Assembly (NCBI GenBank): GCA_045591035.1
Contig: JAZNSG010000001.1
Location: forward strand, 1-37,901
Direction: 5' to 3'
Length of the DNA stretch: 37,901 nt
Source of the DNA: SIG440 sp045591035
Lineage (GTDB): Bacteria > Bacillota > Clostridia > Monoglobales > Monoglobaceae
This document shows, in pieces, positions 16,518 to 25,823 of this stretch. Each line of letters begins with the position of its first letter. Positions within the stretch are counted from its first letter, which is position 1. The position numbers were made by a program, and so were the translations under genes. A model generated the notes under the pieces. That model was given only the letters and a program-made list of their open reading frames with translations. It was not told where the DNA came from and searched no databases.

Positions 16518-18002
16518 TTATTTTTGATATAGTCTCTTGTTTTCGTATCTTGGTTCATAGCTGACGTTTATTCCAAGGCGTTTGAGAACTTTTTCGTCCT
16601 CTTCACTTATAATAACACTAAAGTGAGCGTTGCTTCCCCTGAGATTTGCAAGTTCTTTCTTTGCTTTTTGAGCCACAGGGTCAGAAAGTGCGGATATAGT
16701 CAGGGCGATTAAAACCTCGTCGGTATGAAGCCTTGGGTTTTTGTGCTGAAGGTATGAGGTTTTGAGACCGCAGATAGGTTCAAGGACCTGAGCGGATATC
16801 AAATCAAGGTTTTTATCGATATTGCCAAGCTCTTTAAGGGAATTAAGAAGCAAAGCCGATGCTGCACCGAGAGTTGATGAGGTCTTTCCAGTAACAATGC
16901 TTCCGTTGGGAAGAATCATAGCACCTGCAGGTGCGTTGGTAGCCTCTGCCTTTTTCAGAGCGGCAGTAACGGCGGGACAATATTCGGGTGTAATCCCTGC
17001 CTGATTCATAAGCAGTTCGATTTTTCGAACCTGTTCTTCGTCGCATCTGCCACGGAAAGCATTTGCGCTTACCTGATAATATCTTCGGATAATTTCAAAC
17101 TTTGAAGCAATGCAACAAGCTTCGTCGTCAATAATGCAGTCCCCTGCCATGTTAACTCCCATATCGGTGGGAGATTTGTAAGGGGAGTACCCTTGAATTC
17201 TTTCAAAAATCGTATTTAGAACGGGGAAGATTTCAACGTCACGGTTGTAGTTAACTGCTGTTTCCCCATAAGCCTCGAGATGGAACGGGTCAATCATATT
17301 AACATCAGAGAGGTCTGCTGTTGCTGCCTCATAAGCAAGGTTCACGGGATGCTTGAGGGGAAGATTCCAGATGGGGAATGTTTCGAATTTAGCGTATCCG
17401 GCTTTTATTCCGTGCTTGTAGTCGTGATACAACTGACTCAGACAGGTTGCCATTTTGCCGCTTCCGGGACCGGGCGCTGTGATTACGACTAAAGAACGTG
17501 TGGTTTCAATATAGTCATTTTTCCCAAGACCCTCATCACTGAGAATGTGGGGTATATCCGAGGGATAACCCGCAATTGTATAGTGACGGTAGCACTTTAC
17601 CCCAAGAGAGGTAAGGTGATTTAAAAATGCGGTAGCATTGGGCTGACCGTTATAGCGGCTGAGAACAACACTTCCCACATAAAGCCCCATATCACGAAAT
17701 GTATCAATAAGACGAAGAACATCACTGTCATAGGTAATCCCGATGTCGCTTCGGGTTTTGTTGTTTTCAATATCTTCGGAGTTTATGGTGATGACAATTT
17801 CAACATCATCGCGGAGCTGCTGAAGCATACGGATTTTGCTGTCCGGCTCGAAACCGGGAAGAACACGGGATGCATGATAATCGTCAAAAAGCTTTCCGCC
17901 AAATTCAAGGTATAGTTTCCCCCCGAACGTTGCAATCCTTTTGCGAATTTGCTCAGACTGAGTTGAAAGATATTTTTGATTGTCAAAACCGATTTTACCC
18001 AT
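16518..18002 (-). CDS. DUF1846 (UPF0371) family protein
   Basis: This soluble 494-residue protein matches the DUF1846/UPF0371 family in length and in segments such as MGKIGFDNQKYLSTQSEQI, FGGKLFDDYHASRVLPGF, APGPGSGKMATCLSQLYHD, DMGVNMAGDCI and the C-terminal NLRGSNAHFSVI. No signal peptide or membrane helix is visible. The glycine-rich GPGSGKM segment recalls a nucleotide-binding loop but lacks the Ser/Thr after Lys, so ATP binding should not be assumed. The biochemical function of the family is not established to my knowledge. AAGGAG (18013-18018 region) precedes the ATG. It probably has its own promoter in the 102-base gap after the ABC exporter genes and ends at the shared terminator. Confidence 0.9.
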   Translation of the reverse strand: MGKIGFDNQKYLSTQSEQIRKRIATFGGKLYLEFGGKLFDDYHASRVLPGFEPDSKIRMLQQLRDDVEIVITINSEDIENNKTRSDIGITYDSDVLRLIDTFRDMGLYVGSVVLSRYNGQPNATAFLNHLTSLGVKCYRHYTIAGYPSDIPHILSDEGLGKNDYIETTRSLVVITAPGPGSGKMATCLSQLYHDYKHGIKAGYAKFETFPIWNLPLKHPVNLAYEAATADLSDVNMIDPFHLEAYGETAVNYNRDVEIFPVLNTIFERIQGYSPYKSPTDMGVNMAGDCIIDDEACCIASKFEIIRRYYQVSANAFRGRCDEEQVRKIELLMNQAGITPEYCPAVTAALKKAEATNAPAGAMILPNGSIVTGKTSSTLGAASALLLNSLKELGNIDKNLDLISAQVLEPICGLKTSYLQHKNPRLHTDEVLIALTISALSDPVAQKAKKELANLRGSNAHFSVIISEEDEKVLKRLGINVSYEPRYENKRLYQK

Positions 18003-18036
18003 AGCGTCTTTTCTCCTTTGAAAACATCTACATCCA

Positions 18037-18045
18037 AGTATATCA
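18037..18045 (-). promoter_or_regulatory. Candidate extended -10 promoter of the DUF1846 gene
   Basis: On the minus strand the sequence TGATATACT gives a TGn extension plus a 5-of-6 -10 hexamer (TATACT). The start codon lies about 35 bases downstream with its ribosome site between. The -35 region is weak. The surrounding gap (18003-18104) is A/T-rich and shows no clear terminator for the upstream exporter genes. Confidence 0.4.
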
Positions 18046-18104
18046 CAATTTACGACAATAATAAAGAGTATTTTTGAAAATTCTTTTAAATTTTTTTGAG
18101 ATTT

Positions 18105-20036
18105 TTATGCCTGTTCTTCTTCGGGCTCAAAGGTTCCCGTGTAAAGGGAATAGTATTTTCCCTTTTTTGCCATAAGTTCATCATGGTTGCCCCGTTCAAT
18201 TATTCTGCCCTGATCAAGCACCAATATTACGTCGGAATTCTGAATGGTTGAAAGGCGATGGGCAATTACAAAGACAGTTCTGCCCTTCATAAGTGAGTCC
18301 ATCCCCTGCTGAACAATACGCTCTGTGCGGGTATCTATGCTTGAGGTTGCCTCGTCCAGAATCATAACAGGCGGGTCAGCTATGGCGGCACGGGCTATGG
18401 CAAGAAGCTGACGTTGACCCTGAGAAAGACTTTCTCCGCCGTTTTTAAGAATGGTATTGTAACCATCTGACAAAAGGTTTATAAAACCGTCTGCGTTGGC
18501 AAGTCGGGCTGCTGCATAGACTTCTTCGTCACTTGCGTTGAGTCTACCAAAACGAATGTTCTCCATAACTGTTCCCGTAAAAAGGTTTGTATCCTGAAGA
18601 ACTATTCCAAGGGCTCGTCTCAGGTCCGGTTTTTTGATTTTGTTTATGTTGATTCCGTCATAACGAATCTTTCCGTCTTCGATATCATAAAAACGGTTAA
18701 GAAGATTTGTTATGGTAGTTTTCCCTGCTCCGGTTGCCCCCACAAGAGCTATTTTTTGTCCCGGTTTTGCACAGACTGTTACATTGTGAAGAACGGTTTT
18801 TTCGGGGACATAGCCAAAATCAACATCGGTCAGCGTAACATCGCCTGAAAGCTTTGTGTAGGTAGTTGTGCCATCGGAATGAGGATGCTTCCATGCCCAA
18901 TTTGATGTGCGTTTGGTTGTTTCTTTCAGAATACCGTCTTCTTCTGTTACATTAACTAATGAAACATAGCCCTGGTCCTGTTCGGGCTGTTCGTCCATGA
19001 GTTCAAAAATGCGTTCTGCCCCTGCAAGAGCCATAATAATTGAATTTATTTGCTGGGAAAGGTGGCTTATGGGCATTGTAAAGCTTTTGCTGAGCTGCAA
19101 GAATGCGGCAATTGTTCCGACTGAAACTCCGCCTATTCCGATTATTGCCATAGCTCCGCCAAACATTGCAAGAAGAACATACTGAAGATGTCCCATATTC
19201 CCCATTATTGGCATAAGAATGTTTGCCAGAACATTTGCGGAGGTGGCATTTGAGCAAAGCTCTTCGTTTATTTTATCAAATTCTGCCTTTGTGGTTTTTT
19301 CGTGGCAGAAAACCTTAACTACTTTCTGACCATTTATATGTTCTTCAATAAACCCGTTAATTTCACCTAAAGAGTGCTGCTGTGCCATAAAGTAGCGGGA
19401 GCTTTTTCCCGTTACTTTTTTGCTTATAAAAAGAATTGCAGCAACCATCAGAAGAACAACAAAGGTAAGAGAGAGATTTGAAAAAAGCATCGCAAAGAAA
19501 ACTGCAATTATGGTCACAACAGACGAAAAAGTCTGGGGAACACTTTGAGTTATCATCTGCCTTAGGGCATCGGTGTCGTTTGTGTAACGGCTCATTGTGT
19601 CTCCGTGGGAGTGAGAGTCAAAGTATCTGAGGGGCAGACCTTGCATTTTCGTGAACATATGGTCTCTTATGGTTTTCAGAACTCCCTGACCCACAACTAT
19701 CATTATCCGGTTGTATATAAATGTGGATAATACTCCTGCGGTGTATATTCCTGCCATAGTGCCGATAGCCGAGAGAAGGGGCATAAAGTCCCGTGACCCT
19801 GAGACAAGCATTGGCGAGATATAGTCGTCAAGCAAGGTTTTTATAAACACCGAGCCGAGAACTCCCGCTACCGAACTTATGATAATAAATGCTACAACGG
19901 CAACAAAATGGAGTTTGTAATCGCCAAATATGTAGCCAAGCAAACGTTTAAGAGTTGCCTTGGTATTTTTTGGTTTTCTGAAGACGTGCATACTTCGGCC
20001 TCTGCCTCCGGGACCCATATTAACCGGTCTACTCAT
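18105..20036 (-). CDS. ABC exporter half-transporter with canonical ATPase
   Basis: This is a type IV (exporter-fold) half-transporter: an N-terminal six-helix membrane domain (about residues 30-330) fused to a nucleotide-binding domain. The ATP-binding domain has Walker A GATGAGKTT with K439, signature LSQGQRQLL, Walker B VMILDE with catalytic E562, and the switch histidine in VIAHRLSTI. An unusual charged insert lies between the membrane and ATPase domains, around EDGILKETTKRTSNWAWKHPH. I set the start at the ATG at 20034-20036 (643 aa) with AAAGGGAGG upstream; it overlaps the stop of the partner gene by 8 bases. Upstream open codons to 20105 lie inside that partner. It most likely forms a heterodimer with it. 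Substrate unknown: drug, peptide or lipid are all possible. Confidence 0.92.
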   Translation of the reverse strand: MSRPVNMGPGGRGRSMHVFRKPKNTKATLKRLLGYIFGDYKLHFVAVVAFIIISSVAGVLGSVFIKTLLDDYISPMLVSGSRDFMPLLSAIGTMAGIYTAGVLSTFIYNRIMIVVGQGVLKTIRDHMFTKMQGLPLRYFDSHSHGDTMSRYTNDTDALRQMITQSVPQTFSSVVTIIAVFFAMLFSNLSLTFVVLLMVAAILFISKKVTGKSSRYFMAQQHSLGEINGFIEEHINGQKVVKVFCHEKTTKAEFDKINEELCSNATSANVLANILMPIMGNMGHLQYVLLAMFGGAMAIIGIGGVSVGTIAAFLQLSKSFTMPISHLSQQINSIIMALAGAERIFELMDEQPEQDQGYVSLVNVTEEDGILKETTKRTSNWAWKHPHSDGTTTYTKLSGDVTLTDVDFGYVPEKTVLHNVTVCAKPGQKIALVGATGAGKTTITNLLNRFYDIEDGKIRYDGININKIKKPDLRRALGIVLQDTNLFTGTVMENIRFGRLNASDEEVYAAARLANADGFINLLSDGYNTILKNGGESLSQGQRQLLAIARAAIADPPVMILDEATSSIDTRTERIVQQGMDSLMKGRTVFVIAHRLSTIQNSDVILVLDQGRIIERGNHDELMAKKGKYYSLYTGTFEPEEEQA

Positions 20037-21762
20037 TGCTTTTCGCCTCCCTTTGCTGTGATGTGTAAATTTCCCGATAGATGTCGTTTGACTCGAGAAG
20101 CTCATTGTGATTGCCTATACCATTGATTTCGCCATTTTCAAGGACAATTATCCGGTCTGCATGTTCAACAGAAGATATGCGCTGGGCAATGATAAACTGA
20201 GTTGTTCCGGGGATATCCTGGGCAAATGCCTGACGAATGAGCCTGTCGGTTTTTGTGTCTACGGCGCTTGTGGAGTCATCAAGGATAAGAATTTTCGGTT
20301 TTTTAAGCAATGCCCGAGCAATGCAAAGGCGTTGTTTTTGTCCGCCTGAAACATTTTTTCCGCCTTGTTCGATATGGGTGTCATAGCCATCCGGAAAGCT
20401 CATTATAAAATCGTGAGCCTGGGCGGAGATACAAGCGGAAACAAGCTCTTCATCGGTTGCACTTTCGTTGCCCCAGCGGAGGTTTTCTTTTATTGTTCCT
20501 GAAAACAGCTGATTTTTTTGAAGCACAACAGCAACACTGCTTCGAAGAGCCTCAACGTTGTAGTCCCTGACGTCTGTGCCTCCCACAAAGACACTGCCTG
20601 TGGTGGTATCGTAAAGCCTTGGGATAAGTTGAACAAAAGTGGATTTTGCACTGCCAGTACCACCGATAATACCGATGGTTTCTCCGGCTTTTACCGAGAG
20701 ATTTATGTTTTTCAGACAAAGTGAAGCGGGATTGTTATAGTAGCTGAACCCTGCATTTTTGAATTCGACTGAACCATCCTTGACAGTTTTGATATTGAGA
20801 TATCCATCCGTTATGTCACTTTCTTCGTTCAAAACCTCTGTAATTCTCTCTGCTGATGCCTTGGAAATGGTCAGCATAACAAAAATCATTGAAAAGCTCA
20901 TAAGACTCATAAGAATTTGCGAGGCATAAGTTATCATGCTAACAAGATTTCCCTGGGACATATTGCCCGACAGAATGAGTTTGGCGCCCAGCCATGCAAT
21001 CAAAAGAGTTACGGCGTACATAGTACTCTGCATAAGAGGTGAATTGAAAGCCAAAAGGCGTTCTGCACGACAGAAGTTGTCGTAAATATCCTTTGATACA
21101 GACTTAAATTTATCTTTCTCGTAATCTTCACGAACAAAGGCTTTTACCACGCGGATGCCATGAAGATTTTCTGCAACTACACCATTGAGCTTGTCATATG
21201 TTTTGAAAACCTTTTCAAAAATGGGATGAGCGTGGGATGCAATAAAGATGAGACCAAATCCCAAAAACGGAATAACGGCAAGAAAAATAAGGGCAATCCG
21301 CCAATTTACAAAAAATGCCATAAACAGTGAGAAAAGCAACATTGAGGGACAACGCACGGCGATGCGGATAATCATCTGGTAAGCGTTCTGGATGTTTGTT
21401 ACATCGGTAGTCAGTCTTGTAACAAGACTTGATGCTGAAAATCTGTCAATGTTTGTAAAGGAAAAATCCTGAACAGAGTGGAACATCTTTTTGCGCAGGT
21501 TTTTTGCAAACCCTGATGATGCTTGTGCGGCAAATTTTCCGGACATAGCGCCGCAAATCATTGAAAGTCCCACAAGAACGATAAGTATAAGTCCTGTAAG
21601 AAGGCAGCTTTTCAAATCATATTTCTCGATTCCTTCATCAATAATATAAGCCATCAGAAGTGGTATGATTACCTCGAGGATTACTTCGCCCGTAATAAAT
21701 AACGGGGCAAGGATTGAGTCACGTTTGTATTCGCCTATGCAAGACGCAAGTTTTTTAAGCAT
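20029..21762 (-). CDS. ABC exporter half-transporter with degenerate ATPase site
   Basis: This 577-residue protein has an N-terminal exporter membrane domain (about 1-310) and an ATP-binding domain. Walker A reads GGTGSAKST (A372 instead of the usual Gly before K373). The Walker B catalytic Glu position holds Asp (D496 in ILILDDSTSAVD), and the switch His position holds Gln (Q527 in FIIAQRISS). The signature VSGGQKQRL is intact. In known heterodimeric exporters such as TM287/288 and BmrCD one subunit shows this kind of impairment, so this is probably the non-catalytic-site partner of the next gene. AAAGGAC precedes the ATG. It follows addB after 30 bases. Confidence 0.92.
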   Translation of the reverse strand: MLKKLASCIGEYKRDSILAPLFITGEVILEVIIPLLMAYIIDEGIEKYDLKSCLLTGLILIVLVGLSMICGAMSGKFAAQASSGFAKNLRKKMFHSVQDFSFTNIDRFSASSLVTRLTTDVTNIQNAYQMIIRIAVRCPSMLLFSLFMAFFVNWRIALIFLAVIPFLGFGLIFIASHAHPIFEKVFKTYDKLNGVVAENLHGIRVVKAFVREDYEKDKFKSVSKDIYDNFCRAERLLAFNSPLMQSTMYAVTLLIAWLGAKLILSGNMSQGNLVSMITYASQILMSLMSFSMIFVMLTISKASAERITEVLNEESDITDGYLNIKTVKDGSVEFKNAGFSYYNNPASLCLKNINLSVKAGETIGIIGGTGSAKSTFVQLIPRLYDTTTGSVFVGGTDVRDYNVEALRSSVAVVLQKNQLFSGTIKENLRWGNESATDEELVSACISAQAHDFIMSFPDGYDTHIEQGGKNVSGGQKQRLCIARALLKKPKILILDDSTSAVDTKTDRLIRQAFAQDIPGTTQFIIAQRISSVEHADRIIVLENGEINGIGNHNELLESNDIYREIYTSQQREAKSNE

Positions 21763-21792
21763 AAAATCTGTCCTTTCGTGGTGCGTTTTTGG

Positions 21793-24700
21793 TTAGTCTT
21801 CCCGGCAAATATCGCCAAAGGGGCAATATATGCAGGGGTCAAATCCGGGGATTTTCGGGGGATTTGGTTCAATAATGCCTTCACATATATTGTTGGCAGT
21901 TTCACTTGCCCGTTTTTCGGCATCTTTGAACTTTTGGTCAAAAATTTCTTTTGCAAGTCTTGATTTTGTGTCGCAGTTCACATAATGTATCGCATTTTTG
22001 TCGTCGGCGTTTTTGTCAAGACCGTTAATGACTTTCGGATCATCAAGGAATATACCGTGATTTTTAATTTCCCCGTTCATAGCCGCATCCCATTGATCGT
22101 CTTGGGGGATTTGGTTGAATTTCAGAAGGGGGTCAGTCATTTGCATATACATAACCCCTGCAGTTTCTGCGTTTTCGGCATTTTTTGTCACTGCATTCGC
22201 ATAAAGAAGCGGCTGAATGGTAATGCCGGCATCAATAAGCCTTGAATCAAAGCCTTTTTCAGAGGACTTGTAGTCGGTTATGCATAAATACTGTGTTCCG
22301 TCAATATTTGCAGAGTCAATCTTGTCAATAAAGCCCTCAAGAAAAACTTCATTGTTTTCACTTTCGATTTTGTAGGGAGGAAGTTCTTTGCTGCGCCCGA
22401 AGCTGACTTCAAAGCCTGAGGGGCGGAAGTCACTGTTTTCGTAAAATTTCACCAGCTTCCAGGCAGTTGATGCCGCAATGTTTTTGATGCGAAGCATCAT
22501 ATAGCTGTAAAAGTTTGATTGTCTCAGGGCTGAGCTGTCGTCTGAAGCCGATGCATTGTCCACGAGCCTTGAAATATCTTCGAAACAGGTGCTTCTTTCA
22601 ATTTGAGAAAAATCGGAATCTTTATTGGCTTTGAAATAGTCGCAAAGAACGCTGTGAAGAAGTGTACCTGTGTCGGTGGCTTTTAATCCGCCGACAAGAC
22701 GTTCTTTCGCAAAAAGTCCATATTGCATAAAAAAGGAAAAGGCACAGGAGTTATAGCGTTCAAGCTTTGATACGCTCAGAACCAAAGGCTCACCATAAAG
22801 CTTTTTTGCTGTTTGTTTAGAAATCTCATTTTTTATGTTTCGACGCCGGTGCATTGATTCAAGGTCTTTAAGCCGTTTGTTAAAAGATGCATCCCTTTCA
22901 AAATATTCATAAACCTTTTGCCACAAGGGATTAAGGCGGGATATATCCCAGTCTGCTTCGAAAAGTCTGGCAGACAGTTCAACAAAGGTGTGCTCTTTGC
23001 CCTCTATCTGGTCAATTTCGGGAACTTCGGTTGTTGTTTTAAGCAGAGGGAAGAGCTGCTTTGAAATTCGGTTTGTTATTTCTGATGAGCCAAGACTTTT
23101 GCCGTCACGGTCACTTATGGGAGAAAAAAGGAAAAGCTTTTCGGTGGCTGTGGTAAGCACCGAGTAAATTAAAAACAGATTTTCCTTTTGGCGATTAAAG
23201 GCGTCAGGAGCCAAAGTGAGCCCTATCTCACAAAGCCTGGTGCGGTCTGAGTCGGAAATTATGCCCTCAGCCGGGGCACTCCCCGGAAAGATTTTGTCAA
23301 CTGCACCAAGGACCATAACTACTTTTGCCCCAGTGCTTCGGAAATGGTCTATTTCGCTTATAAGGACTTTGTCCCGGGTGGGGGGAACCATACCAACGGA
23401 AAGCTCACCGCAGGTAGCACTGAAAAGCTCAAAAAAGTCCGTAAAGGTAGCAGGGACATCCGGCATACATTGGGATATCTGGTTTATAACCGAAACAAAG
23501 CTGTTCCAGACACGATAAAGCTGCTCACTTCTTTCTATCTGACCGGACTCGCGGAAACGGTCAATTTTTTTGCTGACAGTCATATGTATATCCAAGGTGT
23601 TAAGCCAGTCACAGAAGTTCTGGCAGATGTCGCCTATGGTTTTTTTGCCGCTGAAAAGACCCATATACTTTTGTATTTTGTTTACGGTTTTCTCTTTGAT
23701 AAGGTTTATGGTGTCCATATCAAAGGTATGACGGTCAGGATTGAAGTCCCACGGATTTGGACTGTTCCAAGCGGCGTGGCTTGGGTTTGCCGCAAGGATA
23801 TAGTTCTCAAAAATATCCGCTTCATCCAAAGAAATTTCCCAGAAGCCGGAGCGGATTATTGTCATTATGCGCTCATAGGAAAAGCCGTAGGCTGAAATCT
23901 CAAGAACAGCAGTCAGCATACCGAGAAGTGGACTTTCGGTAAGCTGTATTTTTTTGTCAAGAAAGAATTTGATATTGTATTCTTCAAAAATCGAGGGAAG
24001 AATAAGTTCATAGTTTTTTATATCTCCAGTCAGAATAAGAAAGTCGTTAAATGAATAGCCCTCAGTTCTGCAAAGGCGACAGATTGTTTGGGCACATTGG
24101 TGAACTTCGTTGTAGAAGTTTCCCGGGCGGGAGATGAAAATGGATTCCGGCTCCTTTGAAAATGGAGCCGCCTTGTAAGAAAAATAGTTCTCCCTCAGGA
24201 ACTTCAGGTCAGATGGGATTTCGTCATTCTTTTCAGCAAGAAATACCGGAGCTTGTTTTTTTATGCCCAAACTGTCTGCCATTGAGGAAAGCTTTTTGAT
24301 TGTAGCTACCTGAGATGAAAAAACCATAGACTTTTCAGACAGTGTGTTTGTGCAAAGAACAATGCAAAGATCGCATATTTTCATAAGCTCTTCAAGTGCT
24401 TTGTATTCAATTGGAGTGAAACTTCTGAAAAAATTAACATAAACACTGCCCGACAAGAATTCGCACTCGGGGATTTTCGGCACTGCGACCGAAAGGCTGT
24501 CCTCGGCATTTGAGTATTCCTTTGAGACAAGCTCATCAAATTTTTTGTATATAACAGCAAGGTCCAAAAGCTTTAAACGGAGCATGGCATCATCAATTTT
24601 TTCAGCGGCAGATTTCAAGGATGAGGGAGAGATGCCGTAACGTTTGAACTCTGAAATGGCGGACACAATGACTTTTGCAAAGCCCGGTTTTGAGGCGCTG

Positions 24701-25023
24701 CCTGAAAAAACAGTCAGTTCTTTAGATGAAAGCTGAATTGCACGACAAGCCATCAAATGTTTCCCTGCTTTGTCAATATATCTGCTGCGGAGAGGACCGA
24801 GCTTTGAGAATATGAGATTTGAAAGGCGTGAGAAGGTGAGGATTTGTATTTTATTTTGGGCCGAAAAACCAAGACGGGACAAAAGCTCTTGTTCTGCGTA
24901 CATGGAATACTGCTCGGGCACAAGGATATAGACAGACTTGCCCAAGGCTGCATCAGCCATGGCGCGTCTGTAAACTTCGTCTGTTTTGCCGCTTCCGGCG
25001 GCTCCACAAATAAATTCAAGCAT
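21793..25023 (-). CDS. addB: ATP-dependent helicase/nuclease subunit AddB
   Basis: AddB pairs with AddA to process double-strand DNA ends for RecA-dependent repair. The N-terminal Walker A is GAAGSGKT (residues 7-14), followed by ILVPEQYSMYAEQELL. The C-terminal nuclease has D900 in GFIDKIDS and D917-Y-K919 in ITDYKSS, the metal-binding and catalytic residues of the RecB-type PD-(D/E)XK fold. Four cysteines form the expected iron-sulfur staple: C760 in YNSCAF and C1064, C1067, C1073 (CX2CX5C) at the very end. The length of 1076 aa is slightly short of the Bacillus protein. GAGGAGG precedes the ATG. addA normally lies just downstream but is absent here; exporter genes follow instead. Confidence 0.95.
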   Translation of the reverse strand: MLEFICGAAGSGKTDEVYRRAMADAALGKSVYILVPEQYSMYAEQELLSRLGFSAQNKIQILTFSRLSNLIFSKLGPLRSRYIDKAGKHLMACRAIQLSSKELTVFSGSASKPGFAKVIVSAISEFKRYGISPSSLKSAAEKIDDAMLRLKLLDLAVIYKKFDELVSKEYSNAEDSLSVAVPKIPECEFLSGSVYVNFFRSFTPIEYKALEELMKICDLCIVLCTNTLSEKSMVFSSQVATIKKLSSMADSLGIKKQAPVFLAEKNDEIPSDLKFLRENYFSYKAAPFSKEPESIFISRPGNFYNEVHQCAQTICRLCRTEGYSFNDFLILTGDIKNYELILPSIFEEYNIKFFLDKKIQLTESPLLGMLTAVLEISAYGFSYERIMTIIRSGFWEISLDEADIFENYILAANPSHAAWNSPNPWDFNPDRHTFDMDTINLIKEKTVNKIQKYMGLFSGKKTIGDICQNFCDWLNTLDIHMTVSKKIDRFRESGQIERSEQLYRVWNSFVSVINQISQCMPDVPATFTDFFELFSATCGELSVGMVPPTRDKVLISEIDHFRSTGAKVVMVLGAVDKIFPGSAPAEGIISDSDRTRLCEIGLTLAPDAFNRQKENLFLIYSVLTTATEKLFLFSPISDRDGKSLGSSEITNRISKQLFPLLKTTTEVPEIDQIEGKEHTFVELSARLFEADWDISRLNPLWQKVYEYFERDASFNKRLKDLESMHRRRNIKNEISKQTAKKLYGEPLVLSVSKLERYNSCAFSFFMQYGLFAKERLVGGLKATDTGTLLHSVLCDYFKANKDSDFSQIERSTCFEDISRLVDNASASDDSSALRQSNFYSYMMLRIKNIAASTAWKLVKFYENSDFRPSGFEVSFGRSKELPPYKIESENNEVFLEGFIDKIDSANIDGTQYLCITDYKSSEKGFDSRLIDAGITIQPLLYANAVTKNAENAETAGVMYMQMTDPLLKFNQIPQDDQWDAAMNGEIKNHGIFLDDPKVINGLDKNADDKNAIHYVNCDTKSRLAKEIFDQKFKDAEKRASETANNICEGIIEPNPPKIPGFDPCIYCPFGDICRED

Positions 25024-25036
25024 TTTCCGGTCCTCC

Positions 25037-25705
25037 TCAGTTCAAATTTAAATAGGATAAAAGCTCCGAGAGGTCATCTAAAACATAGTCGGCACCTGCA
25101 TCAAGGAGCAGGGGCTTTGAAAAAGATGTGCTAACGGTAAGGCAGGGAAGATTCGCACTCTTTGCGGCTAAAACCCCTGAAAGGGCATCCTCTACAACAA
25201 TACAGTCTTGTGGCTTTGCGCCAAGCTCTTCAACCGTCTTTAAGTAAATTGAGGGGTTTGGCTTTTTTTCTGGGACATCACTGCCTGAAACTATCACATC
25301 AAAAAAGTTTTCGGGAATCTGGGCAGAGAAAAGAGTTTCAGAAAGCTTTTCTCTTTCCGAGCTGCTGGCAAGTGCAAGTTTAAGCTCTGTGCTCTTTAAA
25401 GCAGAAAGAACTTTATGCACAGATGGAAAAACAGTCAGGTCCGTTTTCACATATTTGTCAAAAAGCCGGTAAAATTCGGCTATTCCCAAAGGGGCAAGAT
25501 TTTCCTTGCCGGATGCTTTGCATGGTCCGAGGATAAAATTTTTTTCGCCCGTGCCTATGTATTGGGTAAGGTCGGATTCCTTGGCGCTTATACCTATGCC
25601 TTTAAGGGCTTCAAGTGCAGCACGGACCGAAACGGGAAAGGAATTAACCAGAACACCGTCCATATCAAAAATTATACATTTTTTCAATGAAGATAGCTTT
25701 GTCAT
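25037..25705 (-). CDS. HAD-superfamily hydrolase (sugar-phosphatase / beta-PGM-like)
   Basis: This is a subfamily IA haloacid-dehalogenase fold of 222 aa. Motif I is IIFDMDGVLVNS with nucleophile D14 and acid/base D16. Motif II is the serine in ALASSSEREK, the motif III lysine is in KKPNPSIY, and motif IV is VVEDALSG. The helical cap (about 20-90) carries IGTGEKNFI, as in CbbY/phosphosugar phosphatase relatives. Beta-phosphoglucomutase, phosphoglycolate phosphatase or a general sugar-phosphate phosphatase are all possible. It is the first gene of the minus-strand group, 13 bases before addB, and is divergent from the glycogen operon, so a link to sugar phosphates is suggestive only. Confidence 0.88.
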   Translation of the reverse strand: MTKLSSLKKCIIFDMDGVLVNSFPVSVRAALEALKGIGISAKESDLTQYIGTGEKNFILGPCKASGKENLAPLGIAEFYRLFDKYVKTDLTVFPSVHKVLSALKSTELKLALASSSEREKLSETLFSAQIPENFFDVIVSGSDVPEKKPNPSIYLKTVEELGAKPQDCIVVEDALSGVLAAKSANLPCLTVSTSFSKPLLLDAGADYVLDDLSELLSYLNLN

Positions 25706-25823
25706 AATTTGAGTAACCTTGTTTTATAATAAGGATAATAGGGTAAAATCCTATACATTTCTAAATTTTAGTATACCACCGAAACGTGGTTTATGCAACA
25801 AAAAATTTAAAGTGAGGCAGAAA

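Noticed and set aside
16518..18002. Calling the DUF1846 protein an ATPase from its GPGSGKM segment
   Set aside because: The P-loop consensus needs Ser/Thr after Lys and a different glycine spacing; no Walker B was recognised.
20037..20105. Longer start for the canonical ABC half-transporter
   Set aside because: It would overlap the partner gene by 77 bases; ATG at 20036 has AAAGGGAGG and the usual short overlap.
23344..23895. A 183-codon plus-strand open frame
   Set aside because: It is antisense to addB, has no domain motif, and addB is intact across it.
25706..25823. Assigning a definite promoter in the HAD/amylase divergent gap
   Set aside because: TATAAT at 25725 has no -35 at 16-18 bases (TTGTCA is 20 bases away), and other hexamers are weak on both strands.
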